A DNA stretch of 64,000 nt from contig NC_052489.1 in NCBI RefSeq assembly GCF_009730915.1, positions 5,235,622 through 5,299,621 on the forward strand, read 5' to 3'. The stretch is from Dioscorea cayenensis subsp. rotundata (taxonomy: Eukaryota; Streptophyta; Magnoliopsida; Dioscoreales; Dioscoreaceae). This document shows, in pieces, positions 49,016 to 62,816 of this stretch. The notes beneath the pieces are model-generated. The model had not been told where the DNA came from. It did not search any database and saw only the letters and a program-made list of their open reading frames with translations. Each line of letters begins with the position of its first letter. The first letter of the stretch is position 1. A program made the position numbers and the translations under genes.

Positions 49016-49852
49016 AATTTGATTCGCACAAGGGTACATCACAAGTGTTTGTCTTGTGCCTTGTTTGATATTCATAGGACAATATAAATCAATATAAGAC
49101 AATTAAATATAAAATTACTATAATACCCTCTATATATTCCTATGCTATTTTGGAATAATAAAATTAGCAAAAAAAAAAAAGAAATATTTTAAAATTACTT
49201 GGCACAAATATATTTTTAAAATTTTAAACATATTAACTGAAAAATATATTATAAATTTTGTTAGCATTTCTTATCTTATTAAAAAACTAATTATCTAGAT
49301 ATTTTTATTATAATTCACAAGATTAAATATGTTTATTATAATTAAAGATAAGAAGCATGCGGTCTTAACATAATAATCTTGTTTTACTTAATAAATAAAT
49401 CTAAAAAATTTGCATAGAAGAAGATCGGTAGATCTTGAAGGGTGCCCGGAAACCCTAGAATTCTCAAAGTGAATAGAAAGTAAGAAGGAGAAAGGCAAGA
49501 GAAGAGGAGAGAGATTTGAAGAGGAGAGTGTCACAGCGGAGGAGAAGGCCGGGGAAGGAGGTTCACAGCGGTGGATGAGGTCGGGCAGAGAGTTGAATAA
49601 CAAATGTAAAATTGGATGTGATTTTAGTTAATTGTTGTAATTTTTGGATTTGAAGTGGGCAAAACTGACTTTTGTTGTGCTATCTCATAACTTAAAACTT
49701 GTACCGTGGTTTTGGTGGGACAATTTTTTTTCCCAACTTGTGCTGTATTCAAACACGTTGTTCTGATGTACCCTAAACACATTTGCAAATCAAACAAGAG
49801 ACAAAAGAGTTTGTGTTGTCCTGTAACTCATTTTTCACATATCAAAGGGACC
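49016..49852 (-). mobile_element. Non-autonomous PIF/Harbinger-like element, copy 2
   Basis: The right end reverse-complements to 'ggtccctttgatatgtg' and is followed by TTA, and a TTA sits at the left end (49013-49015). Compared with the element at 1451-2501 it is in reverse orientation and shares the same end words ('gacaacacaa', 'tacagcacaag', 'cacggtacaa/ctcggtacaa'). No transposase. The reverse open frame at 49388-49603 lies in the GA-rich interior and is not a recognised protein. Left border uncertain. Confidence 0.5.
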
Positions 49853-49855
49853 TTA

Positions 49856-50756
49856 AGCTAAGCATAGTTTTCTTTTCTTTTCTTTTTTAATAATCACTTG
49901 CATCAAAATCTATTTCAACAAAAGCCAAAGTGTGGAATTCGAATATGACAATCTCAAAGTCTTATGACTGTAAGTTTCACTGCTTGGTTTTGCATACCTT
50001 CAACCAATTCTAAAATTTTCTTTGTGCACATTCTTGATCGGAATATAAATTAGTACAAAACTTAGTATTATGCTTTTAAATTTGACAAAATAGATTAACA
50101 AATATTTGGTACATTATTTGTTTGGTTTTCCACTATCTGCAAATTTATCCAAATAAGAACATATCAAACATATTTGAATTTGTAACAAAAAAAAACACAA
50201 CCAAACAACAAATGAATGAACAATCGAATTATAAAAGTAAGAAAACTATGACAGACTAAATAATAACATTATAAACACATGGGAGCATAAAATTCTTATG
50301 TGAAAAACAAAGTTATACCGAGGAAGAGAATGCTATGAATTATATTAGAAGAGAGGTCAACTTTAAAATTTGTTGTTCATCTTTATTAAAAGTTGGGCTA
50401 GTTTTTTCATTTTCTTCTACAATAGTCCATCCGTGTATGATTTAATAAATATAAAACTATTAATACATCATTTTCATTTTTTTAATTTAAAAATAAAAAT
50501 TGTTCACCAAAATGTATATCATGCTAGGTTTGTTAAGATGAAAAGTAAGAATATAGGAGGAATATCGGATTAACTATGGGTTGTTTTGCACATGTACCAC
50601 TATAAAAACCCATAATTCATTGTCTTCTTCTATAAATGTGCAATGTTATTGTTTTTCACATATACCCCTTGAAACAATTAAATTTAATATAATGATTTTC
50701 ACTTTTCAAAAAATATTAGTTTTAATTGGAAAGGTCTTATTACTAAATTAATGCCG
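49856..50756. other. AT-rich DNA with a segment related to 600-960
   Basis: The segment at about 50080-50470 is related to the left end of the window (see 1-1450). The rest is AT-rich spacer, with no gene seen. Confidence 0.55.
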
Positions 50757-50761
50757 TATAA

Positions 50762-52140
50762 TGAATTTACCCATGAGGTTTTTATAAATAATATATCTTC
50801 ATTGGAATTCGGTTTATTCACTTAATTATAATTATGATGTGGACCCCACTTGTATTCAATTTCTTTTCATATAAAAAAAAATTTAAAATCTTAGACCAAT
50901 CTTATCTTTGCACAGATCGTGAGCCCCCACTTTCCTGGTAACCGCTAGTGGGTATGTGATAAAATAAAATTATAAAATCAAAGAACTTCATAGCCTTCCT
51001 CCCTCAGCTCGTTGATCAACTTTGGGGGTGTGTGGCAAGGACGAGAAAATTATTCGTGTCGAGTGCTTGCCTAGGAGTATTTGTGGTAGGTTCCCTTGGT
51101 CCTTCTTCGAATTGTTTATCTTTTATTAGTTTTTGTTTCGATTTCCTTAATGGTTAGGGTTTCGCCTCTTTGTTTTAATCTATTCTAGGGTTTTCAAGTG
51201 TGGTCAAGAGTAGCTGGTTTTATCCTTGAAAAAGTTAACAGGTATCTTGCCCTTTCTTAGAACTCTGTATGCTTTGATATATTTTTAGGGTTAAATTATG
51301 TTCGGGTTCTGGATTTTGGAAAAATAGAGAAGAGAAAGAACGGGCAAGACTTGTGTCATTTAAATTTTGTAGTTAGTGAATAATTTCAGGATTCTTCTTT
51401 TAAGCCGCCACTTTAATCTCTATTTGATCTCTGTTTTAGATGAGTGGCAAGTGTGTGTGTGTGTGTATATATAAAAGTAGAATCCGCCAGCCACTTTGAT
51501 TTCCATGTTGATTTCTGTTTTAAGTGATTTGTATATATAGATATATATAAGAAGAATCCTGCACTTTGATCTCTGTTGTAGTGAGTGGCTAGTAATTTCA
51601 TCAATTACATTGTTATTTTCAAAAGCTAGTATAGGTTGTCAATAGGGTTATTGTTAGGTTAAGAGTAACCATGCTATCCATTGAATGCAAATGTTTAATT
51701 GAAGGCTTGTACTTTGTTTACATGCATATATATATCAAATTGGTGGCTGGAATGATTTTTCAGTTCTGCCGCCCAAATTGTAAAGGTGTGTGTAGATATA
51801 CATATATGTATACTATAATTGTTAATTGGTATAAAATTTCCTGTCATTATAAGATTTAATACATGGTACATCCATGTTATGAATAGTAGTTAAATCATTG
51901 GTAACTGGTTAATTTTGTTTTTAGGGTTGATCTTGGTCATAGATTATTTTATAAACTTGCCTATTTAATATTTTAGAGGCTTGTTGATTGCTAGTCAATG
52001 GATATCGTATTATTTAAGCTGGGAATTCTAAGTCAAGATGTAATGTTCATGTTTTAGGGCCTTTGTTCGAATTCTGATTTTAGGGTCTAAGTGGGTTCTA
52101 TAGCTTGAGGATTTTCCAGGTAAGTAAACCACATATAAAC

Positions 52141-52172
<32 letters not shown>

Positions 52173-53533
52173 ATTAAATTTTGATTACCGACAACGATCT
52201 ACATAATTATTTAATTACTTTGAGTTTACTGTTGAAAGAATGATAGGTTAATTTAATACTTTTTTTTTTTACTGCTGTGCATACCTTCACTGTCAGAATT
52301 TACAAATCTTTCATGTGTTTATTTGTTTATTTAACTGATTAATCTCTAATAATTTAATTAATTATATCACATGTTCTGTCAGCAACTTTCAGTTAATTAT
52401 TATATGATATACTTTATTATTTTTTATTTTTTATTTTTATTCTGAAATCTATATAAACCTTTGTTATTTGTGAATCACTGAATTGTTTGAAATTCACCAT
52501 TCAATTTGTTAACCTGAAACTCGGTGAGGGGTTCTTTGTATACTTAAGCATTTACCGATTAATCATTGAGCTATCAACTATGTTTACTTAAATTGTGTTC
52601 ATTATTTGTTTTTACGGATTAGATTATGAATATTGTGATTTAATTATTGATTAAGTTAAGTCATTATTATTTTGTAATAATTGGAATTATTTTTCATTAG
52701 AAAAAAGGGATCACCGAATTTTACTATTTTTGCATTGTCAATGATTTTGGACTGGACATATTTTGATATAGTAACCTGTAGTCCCCAAAGTAACTTTGCA
52801 ATAACCCTGTCATTGGGGGTTAAACACTAACCGTGTCGACGCGTACTCTGACTCTGATAAGAAATTAGTTTCGCACCGTTCCGTCGGTGGAGAATAAGGG
52901 CCTTTGAAAATCTGGCTTGGGTAACCGAGGGTAAATAGATGAACTCTGACAATCTGACTCGGGTCACCGAGTTTAAATAAATGAATTCTGTGGTTTTGTT
53001 TTTGGCATTAGTTATTTGGGGGACATATATACTCCTTCACTTGAAAAATTATGTTTGTTTGAAATATCCTAAAATCTAAGTTTTATTTCTACTATTTGTT
53101 GTATAATATCACACATAAGCATGTTTTGTGAATTTATTGAGTTTTGTGATCCCTATATTTTTAGTGGTTGCTTACTGGGCTGTCAAGATCATAAATAGTG
53201 GTTTTTATCCTTTTTCAGATCAGGAGTAAGTGTGTGGTGGATAGCTTAGCGGGGACCGTTGAGCGAACACCAGTTGGTTATCATGTAAATAGTCCTTCTG
53301 TTGTGAACTTGGAACTGGTTATTTGTTTAAGCTTTGAACCTTGCACTTTTATTTTCCATGGATCATAGTTGTAAACCTAGTTATTGTATCCCTTGAATTC
53401 TTATGTTCTTGTGATGTTAGTACCTTGTTATATCTTATGTTGTGAGACAGATATTGAGGCCTTGTGTGTCCATTGGGTCTCGACCTTATGGGTATACAGC
53501 TGTTTGTCAATGCCTCGGGCTCAGGCCGTGACA
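50762..53533 (+). mobile_element. Probable solo LTR of a gypsy-type element
   Basis: The segment starts TGAATTTACC right after TATAA and ends 'ggctcaggccgtgaca', followed by TATAA: TG..CA ends with an exact 5-bp duplication. No gag, pol, primer site or second LTR is present. The interior holds long AT-rich tracts, a 'gaatttt' repeat stretch and a late GC-rich part with repeated 'aatctg.ct.gggt.accgag', as in long plant gypsy LTRs. Homology with the nested LTR at 31-37 kb is not obvious, so it is likely another family. The 5' border is less certain than the 3' border. Confidence 0.6.
52138..52171. repeat. (TA)n(TG)n microsatellite inside the solo LTR
   Basis: A run of 'atatatatat' of about 24 bases turns into 'gtgtgtgtg'. 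Low-complexity. Confidence 0.85.
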
Positions 53534-53538
53534 TATAA

Positions 53539-55239
53539 AGTTTTTTAAGGGGCTATTTGGTTACCCGTAAGTAGATGTGATGCAATTTGATTTACAAGTA
53601 AAATCCCAACATTGGCTATTTGGTTTACTGTGAAAGAATCTATGCTGTTAATTAAGTTACTTTTTTTTGTGTTTTACTCCATTTGGAATTGGCCGTAAGT
53701 CCAAATGTTGCATTTCCTTTTTATAAAAGTTACCCCTTCGCTCGATCTCTCTCCCTCGGTCCAGATTCCGATCTTCTTCATCCTCACAACTGTGCTCACA
53801 GGATATCCTCTCCTCCTCTCCCTCATCTGCTCAGCCTCCAAGGGCTTCGTCGCTGCCTCCTAGGACTTCGCTCTTCGTGTTTAGGGTATTGCATCGACTT
53901 TGTTGGAAGTGTGCCAAAACTTTTATCTTTGAAGCGGAGGTGAGCTATCGCCTGCAATTAATGGTACTTGGCTTCTGTTAGGTTTTAGATCTGTTTTCTT
54001 CTATTGATGTTGCATCGATCTACTCCTCTCCAAAATTAGCTCCTTTTTCTCCTTTTTGTTTTTCCCCTTGGTTTTTGGCTTTTCTTTGAACAAAAGCCTT
54101 TGATAGGGATGAATCTTCTAATGAATATGCGTTCATGAGTCTTTGAGTTTGATGAATTTCTTTTTTTTTTTAAATTTCTGTTTGATTTTTTTGTCTGTAG
54201 TTGTTTTCCCTTATGTTTTTCCCCTTTGTTTTTGCATGTTTATGGTCATGTTTTTTGTTTTTAATTCTTGTTTCATTGATAGTTGTCTTCCTTAATTTAG
54301 CCATGATGAATTTCTTTTATTTGAGTGCCATTTATAGTCAAATCACATGATTCATATGAATAAGGATTGAGAAATTAACGACATGCATAATCCTGCATTT
54401 TAGAAATATCCAATTCCATATCTTTTAGGATGCTTATTGTCATGAGTAATTGTATGTTATTTTAGGGATCGGCTAAATCATGGTCTTTTAGGATTTGCAA
54501 ATGATATATAAGGAGCTATCCTTAGTGAATCAAACATTTAGATCTTGCATTAATTGAGTTTCTTTCTTATTAGGCTTGCTTATATTTGTTTCGGCATATA
54601 GGAAAGCATTTCATGCTTCATTTAAATTTGATAAAATGTTAAATATTCTGAGCAAATTGACTCTTACGTCAAAGAAAAATGTCCTAGCTTTCATCTTTTT
54701 GTCCTTGATTACCAAGTTTTATATATATATATGACTTCTGGTGGGTAGTCCATTGAGTAGAACTTGTTTGTTGATTTTCTTTAATATGTTGGCGGTTCTT
54801 CTATAAAACTCATGCGCTGCGCTACATATAATTTTAAAATTTTTATTATTTTTCAGGCTATTTCTACAGTAAGCTTTTAGACACTCCATTTCTTTTAATA
54901 CCAAATTTTGTTGAACATTTTATTAAGTTATACTGTTTGGTTTATCCATTTATTGTTAGTCCATTTATTTCATTATAGTTTCAAGCAATTATAGTGCTTA
55001 AGGATTGCAAATTGGTTTTGTTCATAGAAGACATGTTGGTTTTCTTCCTGTTGTGTTTTAAAGAAATGTCCACAATCAAAATCTTCTAAAAATTTCAGCT
55101 AAGTTTTGTTGTCTGTTTTTTAAAAGGATTGGTCTAGTTATTCTTTTGCGCCCATTTTAAAAGGTTATCTTCTGAATTATTGGTAGTTAGTTTTTTTTAT
55201 ATGATAAGCGTTGCTATTGCATAATGATATGTTTCTTTT
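53539..55239 (+). other. Spacer with a single Harbinger-like end
   Basis: At 53548 TTA is followed by 'aggggctatttggttaccc', the style of a PIF/Harbinger terminus, but I saw no matching opposite end. A CT-rich stretch at 53730-53890 with a short open frame (53683-53943) resembles a transcribed leader and is not a recognised protein. The remainder is T-rich with no gene. Confidence 0.4.
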
Positions 55240-55849
55240 AACGAGAGTAGAGGTGGCCACGGGCCGTTAATCGCGGCCCGCTTGGATCCGGCTCACTGCC
55301 CACCGACCTGCACCCGACCCTACGGGTGTAGAACCCGCCGGTCCGAAGTCACGTGAAGCCGGGCCCGGAACCGCCCGGCTTCCATTTGACTCGAGGGCCG
55401 GGCCAACCCTGCCGGGTTAGTCCGTTGGCCACCGGATTGGCCACCATTCAAAAAAATTATTCAAAAAAATTCAGAAAAATAGGAAAAAATCGAAAAATTT
55501 TGAAAATTCAGGAAAAATTCAAAAAAATTTTTGTAGAAAAATAAATTAATTAAGACCCAAAAATTTAAGACCACGTAGTTTCCCAAATAATAAGAGATGT
55601 CCCCACGACATACTAAATTTCATTAAATTTTAAATTACACTAAATTGAAAATAAAACTCATCTGTAATTAATTCGCCACACGCCCGAATCAAGTCGCTCA
55701 CGTATCCTCCCTCTGCGAGAGGAATCAAAACCCACATAGTTCTATTACTATGCAAAAGAACCCGTCACCCACTTACCTAATCTGCATCCATCTAAGTCTC
55801 GCTGACCTCAATGATCGCTGTTATCGAGCCGTGTGTGCTCATCTATGTT

Positions 55850-57763
55850 ATCTCGTAGAAGAAATCACTAGCATCCGGACTTCCTGTTCTCGCTTCTGTG
55901 CCGACTCTGAGCACGCTTTCCAGCCATCCGCAAACTTGAATTTCAATATTTTGTAAGGGTCAACTATGAACGTGTCTAATCCAACATGTTTCCACCGCAC
56001 TAAAAGTCCGCCGCAAGCCACCGTGAGCATAGAACACGCATATCCTTTACCATTAGTGAAAAGAATGGGGACTGGATTTCCATTACCTGCCACCACATCG
56101 AGGACGCTGGAAAGTCACGCCTGTGGTTGATTTCTTTTGAGAACCTAAGTGAGTGTTTAAATACAAGTCAAGCTCGATATCGTGATCCCCTTTGGTTTCT
56201 TCTTCGCTCGCCTCCGCCAACGATTCCTCCACCACCGCTAGATTGTCCCATCGTCTCTCGTGAACTCTGTGGAACTATACGACTATATCTAATATAATAA
56301 CTATCATATAATTCAACAAGTCGATTCCTTGTATCAACACACTCTTACTGACATCCACAACGCGTCTGAGTCCAGGGCTCAGATTCTCGAGTATCCATGA
56401 TACTATGGCAAGGTCATGGGAACCGCTGGGAATCTTGTCCTCCATTGAAACCTAAAAATTTGTAATATGCGCCCAAATATTCTTGCAAATCTTCTACCTT
56501 TCGCCTGGATCAAAAACAAACGCAACTAAAGCAATGAAGATATATTTTTATAATAAGACAACCATTTAATTTTCATAGTGATCAACGCACTAAATAATTG
56601 TGGATCTAATCTAAACTTCCAAAATTGTTCAGCCACGTCAACATCACCATATAAAAATAAACGGGAAGTAGGGAAAAATAAACTTGCATGAAAACAAATT
56701 AGTACATGTGTTAAAAACCTAAATAAATCAATAATACGAGCGTATAATTACCCAATTATACTCATATAAACAAAACCAACCATGAATTATTAACAAAACT
56801 TAGTCTAACAATGTCCTATAGGAACATGTGCACAACAAGCTCGATAAGTTGAGTTCCATCTTGTTTTGACATCTTTAGAATTTTTCAATTTCATGTTATA
56901 GTGCTTTACAATAGCGAGCCCATTGTGTCATGAGGGTCATGCTTTTTCCCATATAGCCACTGACCTCCCTAATGTGGAGTACAAATTTTTAAGCTCTTTT
57001 CAAACCACTCTGCACATACATAAGTTTTAAAACATGACAAACACATCTTATATAGAAAATATTTGCCACCACATGAAGGCTCTCAAAAATCTTCTAGAGG
57101 TGTAATTGAGGTCAGACATGGAGGCATTATCTAAAGAAATCGAAAAATTTTTAAACATTAAACCAAATTCTTCAATAACTCCACGCATAAGTTTATAAAT
57201 ATTATCGGCGCTATGAGAGTCGTTGAACACCCTAAAAGTGAGAATGCGCTTTTGGATATTCCACTTGTCGTCAACCTAGTGTGCCGTAATACCCATAAAA
57301 GGATTTTCATGAAAAACATCGGTCCAAACATCGAAACATAAAGAAACTGAAGAGTTAAAAGTACGAAAATACTCACAAAGTTGTTCCCTACCATTCTTGT
57401 ATTGTCTGAATATTGTTCTTTGAATTATTCTCCGTGAAACCTTCTTGCATGCCTAGCATACAGGCGTCATTAATACATTCTGAACTTGACACCGTCTCAG
57501 CAAGTCGAACGCAGCGCTCGACGGAAATCTGTCTCAATTTTATCCCCTCAGTATTTTGCTTACGTGAAAATGTAAATAGAGACGATCGAGAACCCTGCAC
57601 CTTCATCTATAGTGAATCTAATTTGTGACCGCGATCGAGCATGTCCAAGCTTGTCCGGATGCTTTTCTCCAAGTGCCTCGAATGTGCCATATCCTCCACC
57701 CCTTACAATGTTTAAATTCGAACCACAATAATTACATTTACCATGTGTTACAATGCTTTTCAT
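55850..57763 (-). pseudogene. hAT transposase, broken frames
   Basis: The start at 57763 (MKSIVTHGKCNYCGSN) shows the Cys pair of a BED zinc finger. Further down, frame-shifted text gives 'CFDVWTDVFHENPFMGIT' (about 57330) and 'FNDSHSADNIYKLMRG', then 'SISLDNASMSD' (57120-57230), which match the RNase H-like core with its Asp-containing 'vDNAs' block. Near 56090-55950 the fragments 'VLDVVAGNGNPVPIL' and 'GGNMLD'-like text mark the C-terminal dimerisation region. Several stops and shifts separate the parts, so it is not functional as written. Confidence 0.82.
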
Positions 57764-57989
57764 TATTATACAATTTTGTAAAATGAGTTTTAAAAAATGT
57801 TAGATTTGAGGGCACTTTGACTGGAGTTGGTTGCTTGTTCAGCTATGAGGGTACATTAACCGCACCGATTGCTCCATCAGGGCTCTCAAAATTTTGAAAC
57901 GGATTGCTTTTGAGTAGGTAGTGGAGATGGAAGTCAACCAACAACGTTTCCCTCGAGAGCATCCACCACGTGCAGTTCAGATACATAAT

Positions 57990-60250
57990 ATCTAAGAATT
58001 CAACAACTAATTTCATTCAAGTCTTCAACAAATAATTTCATACAAATATCAATCAATACAACAATTTTATTTCATTCAAGTGTACAACAAATAAATTTTA
58101 TGCAAATATTTACAACAAAACCACAAGTCTACAAATATTTACAAATAATAACTCATGCAAATATTGATACACAAGTCTACAACTAATAATGAAATAAATA
58201 TCAACAATACAACAACTAATTTCATCTCAAGTGTACAACAAATAAATTTTCATGCAAATATTTACAAAAACTACATGTCTACAAATATTTACAAATAATA
58301 ATTTCATGCAAATATTGAAAAATACACAAGTCTACAACTAATAATGAAATAAATATCAACAACGCAACAACTAATTTCATTCAAGTGTACAACAAATAAA
58401 TTTCATGCAAATATTTGCAAAAAAAACCACATGTCTACAAATATTTACAAAATAATAATTTCATGCAAATATTGAAAAATACACAAGTCTACAACTAATA
58501 ATGAAATAAATATCAACAATACAACAACTAATTCTATCTCAAGTGTACAACAAATAAATTTTCATGCAAATATTTTACAAAACCATCATGTCTACAAATA
58601 TTTACAAAATAATAATTTCATGCAAATATTGATACACAAGTCTACAACTAATAATGAAATAAATATCAACAATACAACAACTAATTTCATTCAAGTGTAC
58701 AAACAAATAATTTCTCATACAAATATTTACATCACAAGTCTACAAATATTTGCAAAATAATAATTTCATGGAAATATTAAAAAAATACACAAGTCTACAA
58801 CTAATAATGAAATAAATATCAACAATACAACAACTAATTTCATTCAAGTGTACAACAACAAATCTCATGCAAATATTTACAAAAACACAAGTCTACAAAT
58901 ATTTACAAATAATAATTTCGTGGAAATATTAAAAAAAATACACAAGTCTACAACTAATAATGAAATAAATATCAACAATAAACAATTTATTTTCATTCAA
59001 GTGTACAACAAATAAATTTCATGCAAATATTTTACAAAAACCACATGTCATAAATATTTACAAATAATAATTTCATTGAAATATCAAAAAAATACACAAG
59101 TCTACATACTAATAATGAAATAAATATCAACAATACAACAATTTATTTCATTCAAGTGTACAACAAATAAATTTCTTGCAAATATTTACAAAAAAAACCA
59201 CATGTCTACAAATATTTACAAATAATAATTTCATGCAAATATTGAAAAAAAATACACAAGTCTACAACTAATAATGAAATAAATATTAACAATACAACAA
59301 CTAATTTCATTCAAGTGTACAACAAATAAATTTCATACAAATATTTACAAAAAAAACCAAGTCCATAAAAATAATAATTTTGTTCAAGTCTACAAAAATA
59401 ATTTCATGAAAATATTAAAAAAACAACTCTATGAAAACTACAAATAATAATTGCGTGTACTTTTTAAAAACCCACAAGTTAAAAATTAATTTCATTCAAG
59501 TCCACAAAAAATAATTTAATGCATTTTTCAAAAATACCACAACTCTAAACCGATAATAAAAATAAATATCATAAATACAAAAAAAAATAATTTCACTCAA
59601 CTCTACAAAAATAATTTCATGCAAACATTAAAGAAAACCAAGTCTACAAAAACTACAAATAATAATTGCATATACTTTTAAAAACCCCACAAGTTAAAAA
59701 TAATTTCATTCAAGTCCAAAAAAAATAATTTCATGTATTTTTCAAAAAAACCCACAACTCTAGACTAATAATAAAAAATATCATAAATACAAAAAAAAAA
59801 TAATTTCATTCAACTCTAGAAAAATAATTTCATGCAAATATTAAAGAAAACCAAGTCTACAAAATCTAGAAATAATAATTTCATGCATTTTTTTTAAAAC
59901 CACATGTTATACTAATAATAAAAATAAATATCAAGAATACAACTAATAATTTTGTTCAAGTCTACAAAAATAAATCCATACAATTATTTTAAAAAAAAAA
60001 CAACTCCATGGAGTCCACAAATAATAATTTCATGCATTTTTTGCAAAACCACAAGTCTAAACTAATAATTAAAATAAATATCAAGAATTTCAACTAATAC
60101 TTTTATTCATGTCTACAATAATAATTTCGTCCAAACATTTATAAAAAAAAAATCAACCAAAACTACAAATAATAATACAACTAATACTTGCATCATTAAA
60201 ATAAGACAAGCCTACAAAACTATGACTAAACATAAAAATAAATAAATTAT
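57990..60250. repeat. Tandem array with a unit of about 155 bp inside the hAT element
   Basis: 'ctaatttcat' recurs at about 58216, 58371, 58528, 58681, 58833, 58985, 59141 and 59301, so the period is 152-160 bp. Each unit has 'caagtgtacaacaaataa', 'atgcaaatatttac', 'catgtctacaaatatttac', 'cacaagtctacaactaata' and 'aaataaatatcaacaata'. After about 59360 the units degrade into shorter variants with deletions up to 60250. Very AT-rich, no coding capacity. Confidence 0.93.
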
Positions 60251-60840
60251 TACCAACCTTCTTAATTGGGGACTTCCAAAACGTAAATAATTAAGAGAAA
60301 ACCCAAACTTGCACCACTCTAAATCTACAAGACTCCAACTTGTAATATTAAGCCTTGATTATAAACTCTAAGAATCCAAATAATTAAGCTCCAAGATTCC
60401 AAATAATATGTGTTGAGAGAGTAAGATTAAGAGAGGATGAGAGTGAGAGAGTTGGGAAAGAGTAATAATTGGTAAAAACTAAATAACATGGGGATAGGGG
60501 GTATATATAGAAATTTATAAGAAATGTTTTTTAAAAAAAAAAATCTGATTTTTTCAAATTTCAAAAATTTGAATTAAAAAAAAGAAAAAGAAAAAAGCCC
60601 AACGGCTATTACAGCCGTTGGGCTGCACGGTTCCAACAGTACCAACCCGCTGGGTTGACCCGACAGGTTGGAACCAGGCCCGGTCCTATGCTGGGTCCGG
60701 CCCGGCGGTTTGACCCGGCGGGTAACCGGCCCGTCTCTATGACGGGCCGGTTATGGATTGTTGGCCCGGCGGGCCGGTTCCGGACCGGGCACATGCCGGG
60801 TCAGGTTGCCGGACGGCCAATGCCAACCTCTAAATGAGAG

Positions 60841-62807
60841 GGCTGTCTATCAAAAGTTAGGCTGTTCTTGATCATATAGCTGCTATCTATAGAAACATAT
60901 TGAAACACCTACATTTCTGTCAGTTTTACAGGGTTTGTTTTGTGTGCAATCACCTATCCTCTACATGGAAAAACTGAAAATTTATATTTCAAGTGCCTTA
61001 TTCCTGCTGTTGATCTGTCTAAAAACCTATGGATTATATTTTCATTATTTATTATTATATTTCAAGTGCCTCATTATTTAAATATTGAAAAAAAATTTAT
61101 TTGAGTGCCATTTACATTGGTCCTTGGTGAAAAAGGATCCATCCAAAACTATAAGTTTTCATTGCATTTTTGAAATACACAACTAAATTATAAAATGCTC
61201 TTTCATTGCTGTTTTTGAAATATAATCTATTGCTTTGTATTATTTTTTTTAATTTTCCATATTTAATATAATACTACATAATTTTTAAAAGAATTAAGAA
61301 ATATTTCCGCTTTTCAAAGATTATAAGTTTTCATTGTAAGTTCTTATTAAATGTTTAATGGTAAATCAATATACCCTTAACAAAATTAATAAAATAAAAT
61401 ATTTCTTATAAACAATAATTAAATTACAATATGTATTTAATTCTATTTTTAAAATAATATCTTCTTATCAAAATTCATTTTATTCATTTAACGAAATTAC
61501 AAAATGCTATGTTTTTCTTAAGGTATTATCTATTAAACTCATAATGTTTTTTTTTTTTTTTTTGTATTTTCTATATTAAATGTAATACCAAATAAATGCT
61601 TTTAAATATTTTTAAATTAAAAAGTTTAAAAAAATTAATAAAGATTTTCACTTCCACTTTCATTGACTTTTTAACGTAGAACCAATTTAATGTTTTTAAT
61701 AAAATTAATGCAATTGAATCCTTTTTATTAACAACAACACAAAATAAATAAATGTAATTAAACACCTCCCATTGCTAATATCACATTTAATACAAAAAAG
61801 ACTCAAATGCAATAAAAAGATTCTTTAAAAAAAATTAAAAATTTTCATTAAAACCCTTTTTTATACATTTACTTCAAATCTATGTATAGGCAATGTAGTA
61901 AAACCTCAATTATTAATGAATATTCGATAAATTAATAACTTTGATTAAATAATATTATTTTGAAGTCCTGACTAGGGCCGATATGCTAGCTAAATCAATA
62001 ATTTCACTAAACACATAAGATAAATATTTTTTTAAAACACTTTTCCTAACAAGAATATAAGTTAATAATACATCGAACATACATAAAAATATCATACAAA
62101 ATTCATAATATTGTAGTTTTTTAGACTAATTATAATTTTTAATTTTACTCTTTTTAAAATATACATCTAATATTTAATAAAAAAAATAAGAACTCCAAAT
62201 AAAAAGAAAATACCAGGGAAAAATCCCTAATGGCAGCAATATATGTAAAGTAAACAAAATAAGTAGGCTTGTAAAGAAATAAAATAATAGTAATCTAATA
62301 ATAATGTGATATGCTTGTGTTCGGAACAGAAGGTTAGAACTCATTAAAAATGGCGATCCATCTATGCGTTTTAACATTATAAAAATGTTTTTAAAAAACT
62401 TGAAAGCACAAAAATATTGCTTCAACTTTTGTAAATAATATAGGTTTGTTACCATAATAATAATAATAAAAAAAAAAACATACTTTAACTTCTTTTGTTT
62501 CAAAAAATATTAAATTATCAATACATATATAAATAGGTAACAATACCAAATGAGTCCTTAATTTTTTTTTTTCCCTCTTCTTCTTAGCAATGTAAGGATA
62601 CAGTTCATTCTTACAAGCTAGTGAGAATCTAATGTTTATTCTTTTGTAAAAACTTTATAAGCTAGTTTTTTCTCAAATGATACAGATATTTATGTTTTCA
62701 AACGTTTTCAATAAAACCTTCTCGCAGAAATATTTTAACAAGGTTTTGGGTAATATTAGTGGATGCTATTCGAACCGTTCTGATTTTATCCACGTCATCA
62801 TATCTTA
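60841..62807. other. AT-rich DNA with dispersed repeat fragments
   Basis: No gene is supported. 61250-61870 carries repeated phrases like 'aatgtaataccaaataaatg' that also occur in variant form at 1020-1420. The stretch 61890-61985 ('gtaaaacctcaattattaat', then 'gactagggcc') resembles a widespread plant repeat known from its 'gtaaaacctctat' start. Assignment is by memory of the pattern only. Confidence 0.45.
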
Positions 62808-62816
62808 TAAAAATTA

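Larger units (their letters stand above)
55248..60832 (-). mobile_element. hAT element, about 5.6 kb, with decayed transposase
   Basis: The left end reads 'tagaggtggccacgggcc', and the right end reverse-complements to 'tagaggttggcattggcc'. The flanks are AACGAGAG (55240-55247) and AATGAGAG (60833-60840), an 8-bp target duplication with one change. Inside, a BED-finger/RNase H-like transposase reads leftward (57.77-55.85 kb). A tandem array fills 58.0-60.2 kb between transposase start and right end. Both ends are very GC-rich with many 'cccggc' and 'ccggcg' words. Confidence 0.88.

Noticed and set aside
53683..53943. Forward 86-aa frame in a CT-rich stretch
   Set aside because: Looks like transcribed-leader composition; no domain, no splice continuation found.
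57990..60250. Possible CRISPR-like or centromeric array
   Set aside because: Units are contiguous with no unique spacers and lie within a hAT element; it is an internal minisatellite. Centromere role has no support here.
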